NCBI GenBank assembly: GCA_023388055.1
Contig: JAEWGW010000022.1
Coordinates: forward strand, 62,001-126,000
Direction: 5' to 3'
Length of the DNA stretch: 64,000 nucleotides
Source of the DNA: Bacillota bacterium
GTDB taxonomy: Bacteria > Bacillota > Bacilli > Paenibacillales > NBRC-103111
This document shows, in pieces, positions 1 to 9,301 of this stretch. The stretch's first letter is position 1. Every line of letters begins with the position of its first letter. The translations under genes and the position numbers were made by a program. The notes beneath the pieces are model-generated. The model was given only the letters and a program-made list of their open reading frames with translations. It had not been told where the DNA came from and ran no database searches.

Positions 1-25
1 AGAAGAATTAACCATATGTCTATTT

Positions 26-1369
26 TTACCACGGCGTCCGCTTCCGGGCCTCCTCCACGATTGTTCTGACCCCCTCATCGATTTGCTCCGGGCCGGTCTG
101 GGAGATGCTGATCCGCAGAAACTTGTCCCGTTCCCGATACCCGGACAAATAGAAGGCCTTGCCTGGCACAACGGTGATTCCTCTCGCTGCAAGCCGCTTG
201 ACCAGCTGCTCCAGATTGACCGTAGGCTGCAGCATAAATGGGGTGTAGATACCCGATGTAATCTCCGGCACCCCCAGCAAACCCGGTTCATTGTACCGCA
301 TCACCGATTCCATCAGCACCTGCAGCCGCGAGGCGTACAAGCTGCTGATTTTGTGCTTATGGCGCTCGTACATCCCGTTTTTGATATATACCTCCAGCGC
401 CGCCTGGGACAAAAGAGAGGTGTTCGAGTAGCTGTTGTACGCCTGGAATCCCTTCAGCAGCACTTCGGGCAATACAGCCGCTCCTACCCGCAAACCCGGA
501 AATATAATCTTGGAAAAGCTCTTCACATAGATCACGCGGGAGTGTTCATCATACGCATAGATCGGATCGAAGGACCGCTCTATGCCCAGATCGGCCATAT
601 AATCATCCTCGACCACGTACACATCATATTTCCCGGCCAGCCTGGCGATGGCCTTTCTTTCCTCTGTGCTGTAGGAGGTCCCCAGGGGATTGTGATACCG
701 GGACATGGTGTAAAAAAATTTGATCTCCCCGTTGCCGAATATCCGCTCCAGCTCACCCAGATCAATCCCGGCTGCCGTCCGCGGAATGCCCTGTACGGGT
801 ATCTCCTCCGTCTCCAAAAAACGCAGAAAAAGATCATAGCTGGGCTGCTCCACCAGAACGGTAGTGTTCCCGTTGGGAAACGGCATTTTGGCCAGCAATT
901 GAAGCGCCTGCTGGGCGCCGGAGGTGACCATGATCCGATGGGCCTTGGCAAATACCTGATCATCGGCCAGATGGGATACAAGGGTATGCCGGAAGGACTC
1001 CAGCCCCTGCTGATCGCCATAGGTAAACAGGTCATACTTGTAGATATCGATGGCCTTGTTCAGACAGTGCTGAAAATCCAGATACGGAAACACGTCCACA
1101 TCCGGCAGTACAGTAGCGAAGTTGATGACGCTGCCGTCCCTCTTATCCCGCCAGTCCCCCGGCTTTTCCACCACGAAATAACCGCTTTGCGGCACCGAAT
1201 AAATGGCGTGGCGCTTCTCCAGCTCCGCATATGCCCGGGTAACCGTGCTGATGCTGCAGCCGTACGACTCCGCAGCGCTGCGGACGGAGGGCAGGCGCTG
1301 CCCCGGACGGTACAGCCCCTCCCGGATTTTGTTCTCCATATCGGATAGAATCACATGATATTTCCTCAC
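26..1369 (-). CDS. MocR/PdxR-like regulator (GntR winged helix fused to aminotransferase-like domain)
   Basis: About 447 residues from a GTG at 1369, preceded by GGGGGAG at good spacing; the reading frame runs further upstream to 1477 but into the operator region. The N-terminus is a GntR winged helix (PGQRLPSVRSAAESYGCS, then STVTRAYAEL). The rest is a fold-type-I aminotransferase domain with a PLP-lysine region SFSKIIFPGLRVG. Proteins of this family bind PLP or an amino-acid-like effector and control a divergent gene. The divergent neighbour is an EamA transporter starting at 1484, with two palindromes between them. The effector is not predictable from sequence. Confidence 0.9.
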   Translation of the reverse strand: MRKYHVILSDMENKIREGLYRPGQRLPSVRSAAESYGCSISTVTRAYAELEKRHAIYSVPQSGYFVVEKPGDWRDKRDGSVINFATVLPDVDVFPYLDFQHCLNKAIDIYKYDLFTYGDQQGLESFRHTLVSHLADDQVFAKAHRIMVTSGAQQALQLLAKMPFPNGNTTVLVEQPSYDLFLRFLETEEIPVQGIPRTAAGIDLGELERIFGNGEIKFFYTMSRYHNPLGTSYSTEERKAIARLAGKYDVYVVEDDYMADLGIERSFDPIYAYDEHSRVIYVKSFSKIIFPGLRVGAAVLPEVLLKGFQAYNSYSNTSLLSQAALEVYIKNGMYERHKHKISSLYASRLQVLMESVMRYNEPGLLGVPEITSGIYTPFMLQPTVNLEQLVKRLAARGITVVPGKAFYLSGYRERDKFLRISISQTGPEQIDEGVRTIVEEARKRTPW

Positions 1370-1392
1370 ACCGCTCCCCCTTGTCCACAACC

Positions 1393-1430
1393 AACTGTAT
1401 CGGTACAGTTTAACCAAAACGATATCGTTT
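1393..1430. promoter_or_regulatory. Two palindromic operators between the MocR regulator and the EamA gene
   Basis: AACTGTATCGGTACAGTT at 1393-1410 has perfect 7-bp arms. AAACGATATCGTTT at 1417-1430 is a perfect 14-bp palindrome. A related half site, GTATCGTTAAG, follows at about 1447. All three share TATCGKT. Their position in the divergent promoter region makes them the likely binding sites of the adjacent MocR protein; that assignment is inference. Confidence 0.55.
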
Positions 1431-1483
1431 GCATAGCCGCTTTGCCGTATCGTTAAGAAAAAAGAGGAGGAATCCAATCCATT

Positions 1484-2407
1484 ATGACATCAAACCATCT
1501 GCGGCTCCCTTATTTCCTCGCCGTCCTCAACGCGGGAATCATCGGGTTATCCTTCTTGTTCGCCAAAATCGCGCTGGATTACGCCAGTCCGATGGACACG
1601 CTGGCCTTCCGTTTTGCCACTTCCTTCCTGGTGATGTCCATACCGGTAGTATTCGGCTGGATCAAGCTCAACTACCGCGGCAAACCGCTGGCTAAGGTGC
1701 TCCTGCTGGCCCTCCTTTATCCCCTTGGCTTCTTTACGCTCCAGGCCTTCGGGCTGCAGCACGCCACCTCCGCGGAGGGCGGCATTCTGTACGCCTTCAC
1801 GCCCGTTGTCACCATGCTGGCCGCCTCCCTATTTCTCAAGGAACGGACCACGCTCTACCAGAAGCTGTCCATCTTTCTGTCCGTGTTCGGGGTGGTGTTC
1901 ATTTTCGTGATGAAAGGCAGCCGGATTGATCTGTCCAACATGCTGGGAATTTCCCTGCTGCTGCTGACCTGCGCCGCCTTCGCCGGATATACGGTGATGG
2001 CCCGTTCGTTATCCAAGCACTTCCGTCCAGCCGAAATCACATATTTGATGCTGGGCATCGGCTTTGTCACTCTCCTGATCGTATCCTTAACCGGCCATGC
2101 GGCGGCAGGAACGCTGGACCGCTTCCTCGCCCCACTGGCCAGCGGCACCTTCATCGTCTCCATCCTGTTCTTGGGCATCGCCTCGTCATTGGTTACGGCG
2201 TTCACCTCCAACTACATCCTGTCCAAGATGGAGGCCTCCAAAATGAGTGTGTTCTCCAACCTCTCCACCATCGTCTCCCTGGTTGCCGGGGCGGTGTTTC
2301 TGGGGGAGGAAATCACCGTGTATCATCTGATCGGCTCGGTGCTGATCATCGCAGGAGTAATCGGGGCCAACCGGTTGGGAGCCAAAAAACCGCAAGCGGC
2401 CAAATAA
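1484..2407 (+). CDS. EamA/DMT-family transporter
   Basis: 307 residues, almost entirely hydrophobic, with about ten membrane segments arranged as two EamA repeats (typical RhaT/YdcZ-like drug/metabolite transporter size). The start ATG at 1484 follows AGAGGAGG with a rather long 13-nt spacing. It probably exports or imports a small metabolite; the substrate cannot be read from sequence. It is divergent from the MocR regulator and is therefore its likely target. The gene ends in a strong hairpin shared with the convergent glycan operon. Confidence 0.9.
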   Translation: MTSNHLRLPYFLAVLNAGIIGLSFLFAKIALDYASPMDTLAFRFATSFLVMSIPVVFGWIKLNYRGKPLAKVLLLALLYPLGFFTLQAFGLQHATSAEGGILYAFTPVVTMLAASLFLKERTTLYQKLSIFLSVFGVVFIFVMKGSRIDLSNMLGISLLLLTCAAFAGYTVMARSLSKHFRPAEITYLMLGIGFVTLLIVSLTGHAAAGTLDRFLAPLASGTFIVSILFLGIASSLVTAFTSNYILSKMEASKMSVFSNLSTIVSLVAGAVFLGEEITVYHLIGSVLIIAGVIGANRLGAKKPQAAK

Positions 2408-2410
2408 ACA

Positions 2411-2434
2411 AGGCTGTCCCGCAAGGGACAGCCT
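2411..2434. terminator. Bidirectional terminator hairpin
   Basis: AGGCTGTCCC and GGGACAGCCT form a 10-bp stem with a GCAA loop, followed by TGTTT. It lies between the convergent EamA gene and the glycosyltransferase operon and could serve both. Confidence 0.8.
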
Positions 2435-2473
2435 GTTTGAGCGATAACGATATGGAATTAAGCGCCGGCAGCT

Positions 2474-3601
2474 TTAAAAATGATATTTCTCCATCAGAAT
2501 CTCTCTGGCATGGCCGATAAGGGTGCGGGCCAGCTCCGCATCCCCGGCTAACCGCTCACAGGCAGCAACAAACTGCTCCCCATCCTCCGCCGGCAAATAA
2601 TGCTTATACGGTGTCAGTCCCAGGCCGTATACCGATTCATGGGTAGCGATGATCGGCCGCCCATACCACATAGCCTCAAGAATTTTCAGCTTCGTTCCCC
2701 CGCCTGCATGCAGCGGCGAAATGACCTGATAAGCGCTGGAATAAACCTGCTCCAGACTCTCCACCCGCCCATGATACCGGACACCGTCCGCATGGCTTAG
2801 GAAGTCCTTAAAGCCTGGCCTGCTGGTGAATCCCACCACATGGAGCATCCATCTGGAGTCCCTCCGGCGTAATGCGGACAGCATCTTCTTAATAAACCAG
2901 GTTACAGCCTCTTCATTGGGGTAATAATCCAGGGAGCCGATGAAGAGCAGCTGATAGGCATCATCCGGCAGCAAAAGCTTCCCCGGCACTCCTGACAGAC
3001 GGTTCGGCATCACCCGAATGTCCGCATTGGGCAGCCTACGGCCCAATGAAGCCTTATCCTCATCGGAGCATAAATAAACCGTCCCGAATTCTGCGCCAAT
3101 CCGGCTTTCCTTCCTTCGGAAGAGGAGTGCGGCCAGATAGGAAGTAACCGCCCTCCGGACATGGCCGTGATTTCGGAACAGGCTCGCAATCTTGAGATGT
3201 GTGGAGGACTCCAGATCGTCCATATCCAGCTCAATACTCCCGCAGCGGGTAAGAGGTGCCAGGAACAAGGCGTAATCCTGCAGGTACAGACGGAAGCAGA
3301 AGAGGGTATCATACCGGACATGTCCATAATGCCGCTGCAGCTCTTCCTTGTCCACACGGGTTAACGGAACCCAGCCAAACTCAAGAAGGGAGGCCAGTTT
3401 ATTGGTTTTTCTCCTTGGGATAACCGTGGTTGAACGAATGTCCTGGTCCGTTATCCGTCTATCCTGCCTCTCTGGCCGGATGACCAGCAGATGGACCTCA
3501 TAATCCTCTTGAAGCTTCATGACCCATTGATAAGCCCGTTTCTCCCGGCCCGCACCGTTAAGGTCAGGGAATACCGGCGATATGAACAACAGCTTCTTCA
3601 T
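2474..3601 (-). CDS. Glycosyltransferase, GT-B fold (GT4-like)
   Basis: 375 residues from ATG 3601; the frame is open upstream, but MKKLLFISPVF is the natural family start and lies 22 bp after the ABC gene stop. The C-terminal half carries the GT4 nucleotide-sugar motif GGGTKLKILEAMWYGRPI, with the E-x7-E type arrangement. It transfers a sugar from an activated donor in the cytoplasm. Last gene of a five-gene operon (GT2, GT4-like, GT32-like, ABC exporter, this one). Donor and acceptor are unknown. Confidence 0.85.
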   Translation of the reverse strand: MKKLLFISPVFPDLNGAGREKRAYQWVMKLQEDYEVHLLVIRPERQDRRITDQDIRSTTVIPRRKTNKLASLLEFGWVPLTRVDKEELQRHYGHVRYDTLFCFRLYLQDYALFLAPLTRCGSIELDMDDLESSTHLKIASLFRNHGHVRRAVTSYLAALLFRRKESRIGAEFGTVYLCSDEDKASLGRRLPNADIRVMPNRLSGVPGKLLLPDDAYQLLFIGSLDYYPNEEAVTWFIKKMLSALRRRDSRWMLHVVGFTSRPGFKDFLSHADGVRYHGRVESLEQVYSSAYQVISPLHAGGGTKLKILEAMWYGRPIIATHESVYGLGLTPYKHYLPAEDGEQFVAACERLAGDAELARTLIGHAREILMEKYHF

Positions 3602-3623
3602 GGCGAGACATTCCCACTTTCCA

Positions 3624-5297
3624 TTAAAGCTCGATGACCTTGGTGGCATGAATTCTGGCGTTTTCCTTACGGTGGGATATGAATACCACGGCACTGTGCT
3701 TCATGCAGGCGCTGATGTTCGCCATAACCTGCCGCTCCGTCTCTTCATCCAGGGCAGAGGTGGCCTCGTCCAACAGCAGAAGCTGCGGCTCATGATAAAG
3801 TGCCCGTGCAATCCCCAGCCGCTGTCTTTGCCCCCCTGACAGAAACATACCGTTGTCTCCCACAACGGTCTGAAGTCCTTGGGGCAGCTTACCAATAAGC
3901 ACCTCCAGCTTCACCAGTGAAAGCACGTGCATCACCCGCGCCTCATCCACCGTTTCATTCCCGAACACGATATTCTCCAGGATTGTGCCGCTAAGCAGGG
4001 CGGTTTCCTGCGGGACGTAGGCAATCCCGTGGCGCTCCGGCTGAATCAGGGCCGAACGGCGCAGTTCCCCCTTATGCGGCTCCATAAATCCGGCCAGAAT
4101 CATCATCAGGGTGCTTTTCCCCTTACCGGATTCGCCTGTTATGGATATCCGGTCTCCCGCGGATACGGTCATGGAGAAATTCTCAATGGTCTCCCTTCCG
4201 CGGCCTTCATAGGAAAAGGATACTTGGGAGAGCAACACCAACTCCTGATCCGGCGGATTCGCCTGGGCCCGCTCCTTCTCCTGATCCGGCATATCCGAGA
4301 ACTCTTGGTGAAGAACCTGAAGTTGGCTGTATGTGCCCTCCAGCTCCGAATAGGAGGACAGCAGCATGGACATGGACGGGATCATCCGTCTTGCCAATAG
4401 CATAAAGGAGGCCAGACTTGCGATAAGCTGCGGCGTATCCGTTCTGTCCACGAAGATCACATATAGAATCCCGATGCCGATAGCCACTGTGAAGACGGAC
4501 TCCATGACGATCCGGGGAGTGTAGGGAAGGATGGACAGCCGGACCTTGGCCTCGCTTAATTGCTCCAGCTCCCTGAGAGCCCGCTCCCCCATCTTTTCGC
4601 TGACACCGAAGATTCTCATCTCCCGGAACATGTTCAAGCTTTCGTTGAGATGATTGTAATACCGCTGCTCATACACATTATGGGCATCGGTGGCCTGGTT
4701 GATCTTCGACTTCAGGGCCTTGCTGGAGAGCCGCATAAACAGCGCCAGGAGCACCAGGCCGCCCAATACAATCTTCGGCGCAACCAGGAACATGGACCCG
4801 GCCAGCAGCAGCAGGTTTAAAGCCGAGCTGATGAAATTAAAGAACACCTGGTACGAATAGGCGCTGTCCAGGGAGGTCGCCACCAGATGCTTCATCCGGA
4901 CCGCCTTGGTTTCCTTGGAGAAGTCCCTCCAGGACATATTCATATAATGGTTGAGAAGCTTGGCTGAATACTGCCGGTACAACAATTGAGTGAATCTCCT
5001 CGATTCCCTCACCGACAGAAACTCCAGCAGCTGCCGGACCAGCGTTACACCGATGAACAGCATAATCGCGGTGAACAGGCTGTCCGCTCCGAAGGTCAGC
5101 CCCAGCACTGTAAGGCTCTGCTTCTGCAGGGCCATCATCAGCACATACGTCACGAAGACGATGACCAGGTCCACAACGGGCAGCGAACATGCCAGGTATA
5201 AGCATAGCTGGAGCTTCCCCTTCAGAGGTGCAGGAGCGGCGTGGTAGATGTACCGGAGACGCTTGATTTGAGCCTTCGGGTTGAGGTTCTTAAGCAT
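3624..5297 (-). CDS. ABC exporter, fused membrane and ATPase domains
   Basis: 557 residues. The N-terminal half holds about six membrane segments. The C-terminal half is an ATPase with Walker A GESGKGKST, a Q-loop in YVPQE, signature LSGGQRQRLGIARAL, Walker B LLLLDEATSAL and an H-loop in FISHR. This is the half-transporter layout of ABCB/MsbA-type exporters, which work as homodimers. There is no C39 peptidase domain, so it is not a bacteriocin leader-cleaving exporter. The start overlaps the upstream glycosyltransferase stop by 8 bp. In this operon it most likely exports a glycan, glycolipid or glycosylated product. Confidence 0.9.
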   Translation of the reverse strand: MLKNLNPKAQIKRLRYIYHAAPAPLKGKLQLCLYLACSLPVVDLVIVFVTYVLMMALQKQSLTVLGLTFGADSLFTAIMLFIGVTLVRQLLEFLSVRESRRFTQLLYRQYSAKLLNHYMNMSWRDFSKETKAVRMKHLVATSLDSAYSYQVFFNFISSALNLLLLAGSMFLVAPKIVLGGLVLLALFMRLSSKALKSKINQATDAHNVYEQRYYNHLNESLNMFREMRIFGVSEKMGERALRELEQLSEAKVRLSILPYTPRIVMESVFTVAIGIGILYVIFVDRTDTPQLIASLASFMLLARRMIPSMSMLLSSYSELEGTYSQLQVLHQEFSDMPDQEKERAQANPPDQELVLLSQVSFSYEGRGRETIENFSMTVSAGDRISITGESGKGKSTLMMILAGFMEPHKGELRRSALIQPERHGIAYVPQETALLSGTILENIVFGNETVDEARVMHVLSLVKLEVLIGKLPQGLQTVVGDNGMFLSGGQRQRLGIARALYHEPQLLLLDEATSALDEETERQVMANISACMKHSAVVFISHRKENARIHATKVIEL

Positions 5298-6219
5298 GCC
5301 GCTTCCTCACCCGGCGGGCGAAGAACAACCGGATATTCTCCAGCAGCGCCTTCCGCCTCTCCGCCCGGTATCCTCCGGGACTGGCAGCAGCCGTTTCCGG
5401 CAGGAACGGCTTGGCCAACCGGCTGTAGGTGGTGTTTCCATACCGGATATAGTCAGGGGTTAAGCGTCCCTCATGGAAAAAGGTAAAATCCGTCCGCTCC
5501 CGATCCCACCACAGATGGCTCCACAGATGCAGACTGTAGACATGCTCGGGCAGCACCACGTTTTGGGTAAACAAGCTGCGAATGCCTTCCCGTGTCCAAT
5601 CCAAATGAAAAAAGGACTGCTCCGGCTCGACATGAATGGTGTCCGGGTAAGCCTGACTTAACCGGTACGGAAGAAAGGTCGAGTGCGCACTCCAGGATCC
5701 GTCAAATTCATCAAAGATGCGGTCCAGCCAATGTTGAATGAAGCTTGCATTTTTCTCCGCCATAATGAAGGCATTGCATAAGGAACCTCCGGCAGCCGCA
5801 GCCGCGGGAGCATGCAGGTCCACCTTTTCATGGCCCATCACACAGGGGTACTGATACAGCTCCTCAGGTATGGGTTTGATGAAAATGGTATCGATGTCCG
5901 CATAAACCCCACCGTATTCCAGCAGAATCTGAAGCCGGGACACATCGGAGATATGGGCATACCGGTACGCTTCCAGTGACGGATTCCCATAGGCATAGGC
6001 GGCCATAAATTGATCCTGCTCAATCTTGTTCAGGGTCAGAGAATCCTTGATCTCCTCCCACCACGGTCCGTAAGGGAGATGCTCGTAATGGAAATACACC
6101 CTGTCCGGCTTATTCACCCGGATGCAAGACTGAATGGCCATATAATGCGACAGATGAAAGGGCTCCGTCTGCACTCTCAGCCCAAATACAAAATGAAAAA
6201 CCTTCGGTATATTAGTCAT
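5290..6219 (-). CDS. DXD-motif glycosyltransferase (GT32-like, capsular type)
   Basis: 309 residues from ATG 6219, which overlaps the preceding gene's stop by 8 bp (translational coupling). It begins IPKVFHFVFG and contains the signature YGGVYADIDTIFIKPI, whose DxD binds the metal-nucleotide sugar in the Gly_transf_sug/GT32 group. These are retaining GT-A transferases common in capsule and cell-wall glycan operons. The region before the DxD (DVSRLQILLEYGG) is also typical. The acceptor is unknown. Confidence 0.85.
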   Translation of the reverse strand: MTNIPKVFHFVFGLRVQTEPFHLSHYMAIQSCIRVNKPDRVYFHYEHLPYGPWWEEIKDSLTLNKIEQDQFMAAYAYGNPSLEAYRYAHISDVSRLQILLEYGGVYADIDTIFIKPIPEELYQYPCVMGHEKVDLHAPAAAAAGGSLCNAFIMAEKNASFIQHWLDRIFDEFDGSWSAHSTFLPYRLSQAYPDTIHVEPEQSFFHLDWTREGIRSLFTQNVVLPEHVYSLHLWSHLWWDRERTDFTFFHEGRLTPDYIRYGNTTYSRLAKPFLPETAAASPGGYRAERRKALLENIRLFFARRVRKRHA

Positions 6220-7360
6220 CGAACAGTACCTCGGTACATGTATTGGCAATCGTCCGGTCCGTGAAGGCTTGGGAAATCCTCCGTTTAAGAAGTGCTCCCT
6301 TTTCCCTGGATTGTTCTTGATTCATATAGATCGTTCGTAGGGTGCGCCTTACATCCGCAAGCTCCACATGCGCCCATTTTTGCTCCGCCGAATACGACGT
6401 GTTTCCATAAGCGGTTTTCACGGGAGCCAGGGTATACGGGAGCAAATAAGCATCATCTGGAGACAAATAATCTAACTGGCCCCCGTACGAGGTTATGGCT
6501 ACAGGATTGCCGAACCATGCCGCTTCATACGCTCCCATTCCCCACCCCTCTCCCCGGGTGCAGGACACAAAACAATCCCCCTTGTTATGAATCCAAGCCA
6601 GATCGGACGATGATAAGGAAGCTGTCAGGTGAATCAGCTTGCTCCGGTTGGGGTGGGTTCCGACCAGCTTCTTGAAGCTTCGTCCGCTGTCGCCAAAGGA
6701 ATGCCGCAGAAACAGCCGCCTCCAAGAGGGCCGGTAGAATGTCCAGTCCCGGTGATCCGTCTTCAGGAGCAGAGTTACCTTCTCCTCCCTCTTGAATTCC
6801 TCCAGGAAGGCCCGGATGAGGGTGGGGATGTTCTTCCGTTCGTTCCACATACTGATGCAGTAAAAGAGGTAATGCCCGTCCGCCTGCTCCAAAGCCGCCG
6901 CCAGAGCCTTACCGGGCGGAGTCTCGGGGACTCTCCCGTGGAACTCCGACACATGGGGAAGAACAACAACCGGCACCTGGACGCCGCTAGCCTGCAGCAC
7001 CTGCCGATTCCATGTGCTGGGCACAAAAACACCATCCAGCCCGTTCAGCAATGCCGCCCAATGGGCTGGCAGCCGGTCGGTTTCCCAGGCGGTATAGCCC
7101 CATATGGGGACGGAGGGGAAGGCTTGGGTTCTCTTTTGGACCCAATAAGGATAATACTCGGGAACGGTATGCAGGATCACCGCGTCAGGCTCGGAGGCCA
7201 GCTCTTCCTTAACCAGGGTCCCGCCCTGCTGCACATCCCCCGGCAGGATCAGGGTAGGGTCGATATGGAAGCCCTCCTGCCGGAGTGCGCTGATCAAACC
7301 CGCGGACGCATTCCCATACCCCGTCTGCTCGTCATAGCAGATCACATTGATGCTTTTCAA
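6212..7360 (-). CDS. Glycosyltransferase, GT-B fold (GT4-like)
   Basis: 382 residues starting MKSINVICYDEQTGYGNAS; the glycine-rich N-terminus is an acceptor-side GT-B feature. The C-terminal domain has RGEGWGMGAYEAAWFGNPV, the acidic motif that contacts the nucleotide sugar in GT4 enzymes. It overlaps the upstream GT2 gene by 4 bp (ATGA) and the downstream gene by 8 bp, so all are made from one transcript. Specificity cannot be read. Confidence 0.83.
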   Translation of the reverse strand: MKSINVICYDEQTGYGNASAGLISALRQEGFHIDPTLILPGDVQQGGTLVKEELASEPDAVILHTVPEYYPYWVQKRTQAFPSVPIWGYTAWETDRLPAHWAALLNGLDGVFVPSTWNRQVLQASGVQVPVVVLPHVSEFHGRVPETPPGKALAAALEQADGHYLFYCISMWNERKNIPTLIRAFLEEFKREEKVTLLLKTDHRDWTFYRPSWRRLFLRHSFGDSGRSFKKLVGTHPNRSKLIHLTASLSSSDLAWIHNKGDCFVSCTRGEGWGMGAYEAAWFGNPVAITSYGGQLDYLSPDDAYLLPYTLAPVKTAYGNTSYSAEQKWAHVELADVRRTLRTIYMNQEQSREKGALLKRRISQAFTDRTIANTCTEVLFDD

Positions 7361-8406
7361 GCGGTTCGCCTACTTATATTTTGGAGTGAGTTCTTATAAT
7401 ATTTATAGAATTTACACGCATAGTAAATCGTGCCGGTATGTCTTGTTTTGAGCAGGAGTGTATAGATAGTGGGCAGCAAGCCCGGGCTGTAAGCCCTTCC
7501 AATTTTTCTCATAACTGCCTCGTCATGAAGGATCTGCTGGATATACGACATTTTCTCCGCCCGGGTCATGGGACAGTTGTCGTAGAACAGATTGATGAAG
7601 CTGATAATGGTATTGCGCACCAGGATATAATAAACCTTTTCCTCTAATTCCTTATTGATTCCCACGTTTCCCGTCAAGTAGTCGATCACCTTGTCATGGG
7701 CCGTGTTGTACGCATGGAACAGCTGATGAATGTAGCTTGTGGTCAACGAACCAAATTTCTTCTTGGTGTAGAAATAGAACGACTGATTGAGGATATAGAT
7801 GGATTTGCAATAACGCAGATAATCCACGTTGAAGATCAGATCCTCCGAATAATGAATGCCATCCGGCATAAGAATCTGGTTGGCCTTAATAATCTCCGTT
7901 TTGTACAGACGGGCACAAGGGCTATTGATCATGGAGGTTTCGAACAGAGCAAAGATTTTGTGGGAGTCCTCCGGTGAAATCCGGATTTCCCCTTCATAGG
8001 AAGACATCAGCGGAAGAAAACGCTTGTTCTTGAAGTACAGATACTCCACCGTCATCGGGCTGATCACCAGATCACAGTGCTTCTCCTCCATCAAACGGAT
8101 CAATTCCGCGAACATATCCGGCATGATGTAATCATCGGAGTCAATAAACGCCAGATACCGGCCCTGAGCTAGCGCAATACCCAGATTGCGCGCCGCGGAC
8201 GGCCCCCGGTTGGGTTGGTGCAACACCTTAATCCGGTGATCCTTCTCTTCATATTCTCTGCAGATGGCCAGGCTGTTATCGTCTGAGCCATCATCCACTA
8301 CCAGCAATTCGTAATTTTGATAGGACTGACACAGTATGGAATCCAGACATTTTCTGATGTAGGGTTCGACGTTGTAAACCGGAATGATAATGGATAGCTC
8401 GATCAC
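7357..8406 (-). CDS. Glycosyltransferase family 2
   Basis: About 349 residues. A GT-A domain occupies the first ~220 residues: LSIIIPVYNVEPYI, VVDDGSDDNS, and the DSDDY metal/nucleotide-sugar motif. I chose GTG 8406 because GGGAG lies 9 nt upstream; an in-frame TTG at 8415 has no spacing to that site. This is the first gene of the glycan operon. The C-terminal ~130 residues have no motif I recognise. Confidence 0.87.
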   Translation of the reverse strand: MIELSIIIPVYNVEPYIRKCLDSILCQSYQNYELLVVDDGSDDNSLAICREYEEKDHRIKVLHQPNRGPSAARNLGIALAQGRYLAFIDSDDYIMPDMFAELIRLMEEKHCDLVISPMTVEYLYFKNKRFLPLMSSYEGEIRISPEDSHKIFALFETSMINSPCARLYKTEIIKANQILMPDGIHYSEDLIFNVDYLRYCKSIYILNQSFYFYTKKKFGSLTTSYIHQLFHAYNTAHDKVIDYLTGNVGINKELEEKVYYILVRNTIISFINLFYDNCPMTRAEKMSYIQQILHDEAVMRKIGRAYSPGLLPTIYTLLLKTRHTGTIYYACKFYKYYKNSLQNISRRTA

Positions 8407-8516
8407 TGTGCTCAACTCCCTGAACCATTTGGAACTGCAGTATCATTATAGGGAAAACCCGGTTGCCCCACAATGGAGAGTGCTGGATCACTTCGACAGC
8501 TCTTACCATATCTTCC

Positions 8517-8717
8517 TCATAACAGAAAAAAGGTCATCCTCCAGGGACAGCCTGTCAAGCTGCATAAATCCGCATACACCTGATGCTCCACATCATAACA
8601 GCCGATTTGCCCTTTTTGCTTCGGATTCCATACCAGCAGCAGGTCGGAGTAATTGTCGATCTCCGCCGAAAGACGCGGCAGCTCCGCGAATCTCCCGATA
8701 TCCTTCAGTACAATCAT
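8517..8717 (-). CDS. Small protein of unknown function
   Basis: 66 residues preceded by an excellent AGGAGGAGGG ribosome site, so translation is likely. It contains three cysteines (GQIGCYD, DLCSLTGCPW) and no signal peptide. It lies 40 bp downstream of the membrane-anchored unknown protein and just upstream of the glycan operon on the same strand, so it may be co-transcribed with either. I do not recognise a family. Confidence 0.55.
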   Translation of the reverse strand: MIVLKDIGRFAELPRLSAEIDNYSDLLLVWNPKQKGQIGCYDVEHQVYADLCSLTGCPWRMTFFLL

Positions 8718-8756
8718 TCCTGTCCCTCCTCCTGACTCTGGTCGCCGGAGCCTGTC

Positions 8757-9266
8757 CTATCGATCCAGGGTAAGCCCATACCAGTTGTCCCCCAGCTGCT
8801 TCAGGGTGTATGGGATATGTTCCTTTTCGTAGGCGGCGGCAAGTATGCTGCGGTTCTCGCTATACACAATATGGTAGGGGCGCCCATAAGCGCTCTCCCA
8901 ATCAAATATAAATTGCAGCAGGCTGTTCCCCTCCTGCTTGCTGTGCCGGAGGATGCTCAGCTTACCCTCCGACAAGCTGTCCAGCTCCAGCAGCTTGCTC
9001 TTCATCCCCTCGTCCACCGCCTCGTGGTAGGAATCGACAGAGGCGCTGCCGCCGGTGGAATACAGGATCGTAACCCCCGTACCACCCACGCTCCCCGATT
9101 TGCTCATAGTCCGTTCCGCCTCCGCCTGAATCGCCTGGAACAATTCGGGATGCTGCTTGTACATCTCGAATTTCCCGCTGCTCGACCCGCGGGTACCGAG
9201 ATACCCTGCGACCACTACCAGCGCAGCAAGGGCAAGAGCTATAAGAAGACGTTTTCGAAAACCCAT
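8757..9266 (-). CDS. Membrane-anchored or secreted protein of unknown function
   Basis: 169 residues. Residues 6-24 are a single hydrophobic segment after FRKR, i.e. a signal anchor or uncleaved signal peptide with no lipobox. The remainder is hydrophilic with a Gly/Ser-rich stretch around residue 60 and no enzyme motif that I can see. It lies 35 bp downstream of the next unknown gene and upstream of the 66-residue gene, suggesting a three-gene unit. Function unknown. Confidence 0.65.
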   Translation of the reverse strand: MGFRKRLLIALALAALVVVAGYLGTRGSSSGKFEMYKQHPELFQAIQAEAERTMSKSGSVGGTGVTILYSTGGSASVDSYHEAVDEGMKSKLLELDSLSEGKLSILRHSKQEGNSLLQFIFDWESAYGRPYHIVYSENRSILAAAYEKEHIPYTLKQLGDNWYGLTLDR

Positions 9267-9301
9267 CCTTTTTACCTCCCGACCTTCTGCTTACATCTTT
9301 A

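Noticed and set aside
83..1348. Long plus-strand ORF (421 codons) opposite the MocR gene, and similar ones at 62670-63887 and 44371-45249.
   Set aside because: Antisense shadows of well-supported genes: no ribosome site, no recognisable protein, and composition expected from GC-rich complementary strands.
2474..8717. A glycosylated bacteriocin (glycocin) locus, with the 66-residue cysteine-containing protein as precursor.
   Set aside because: The ABC protein lacks a C39 peptidase domain and the small protein has no double-glycine leader.
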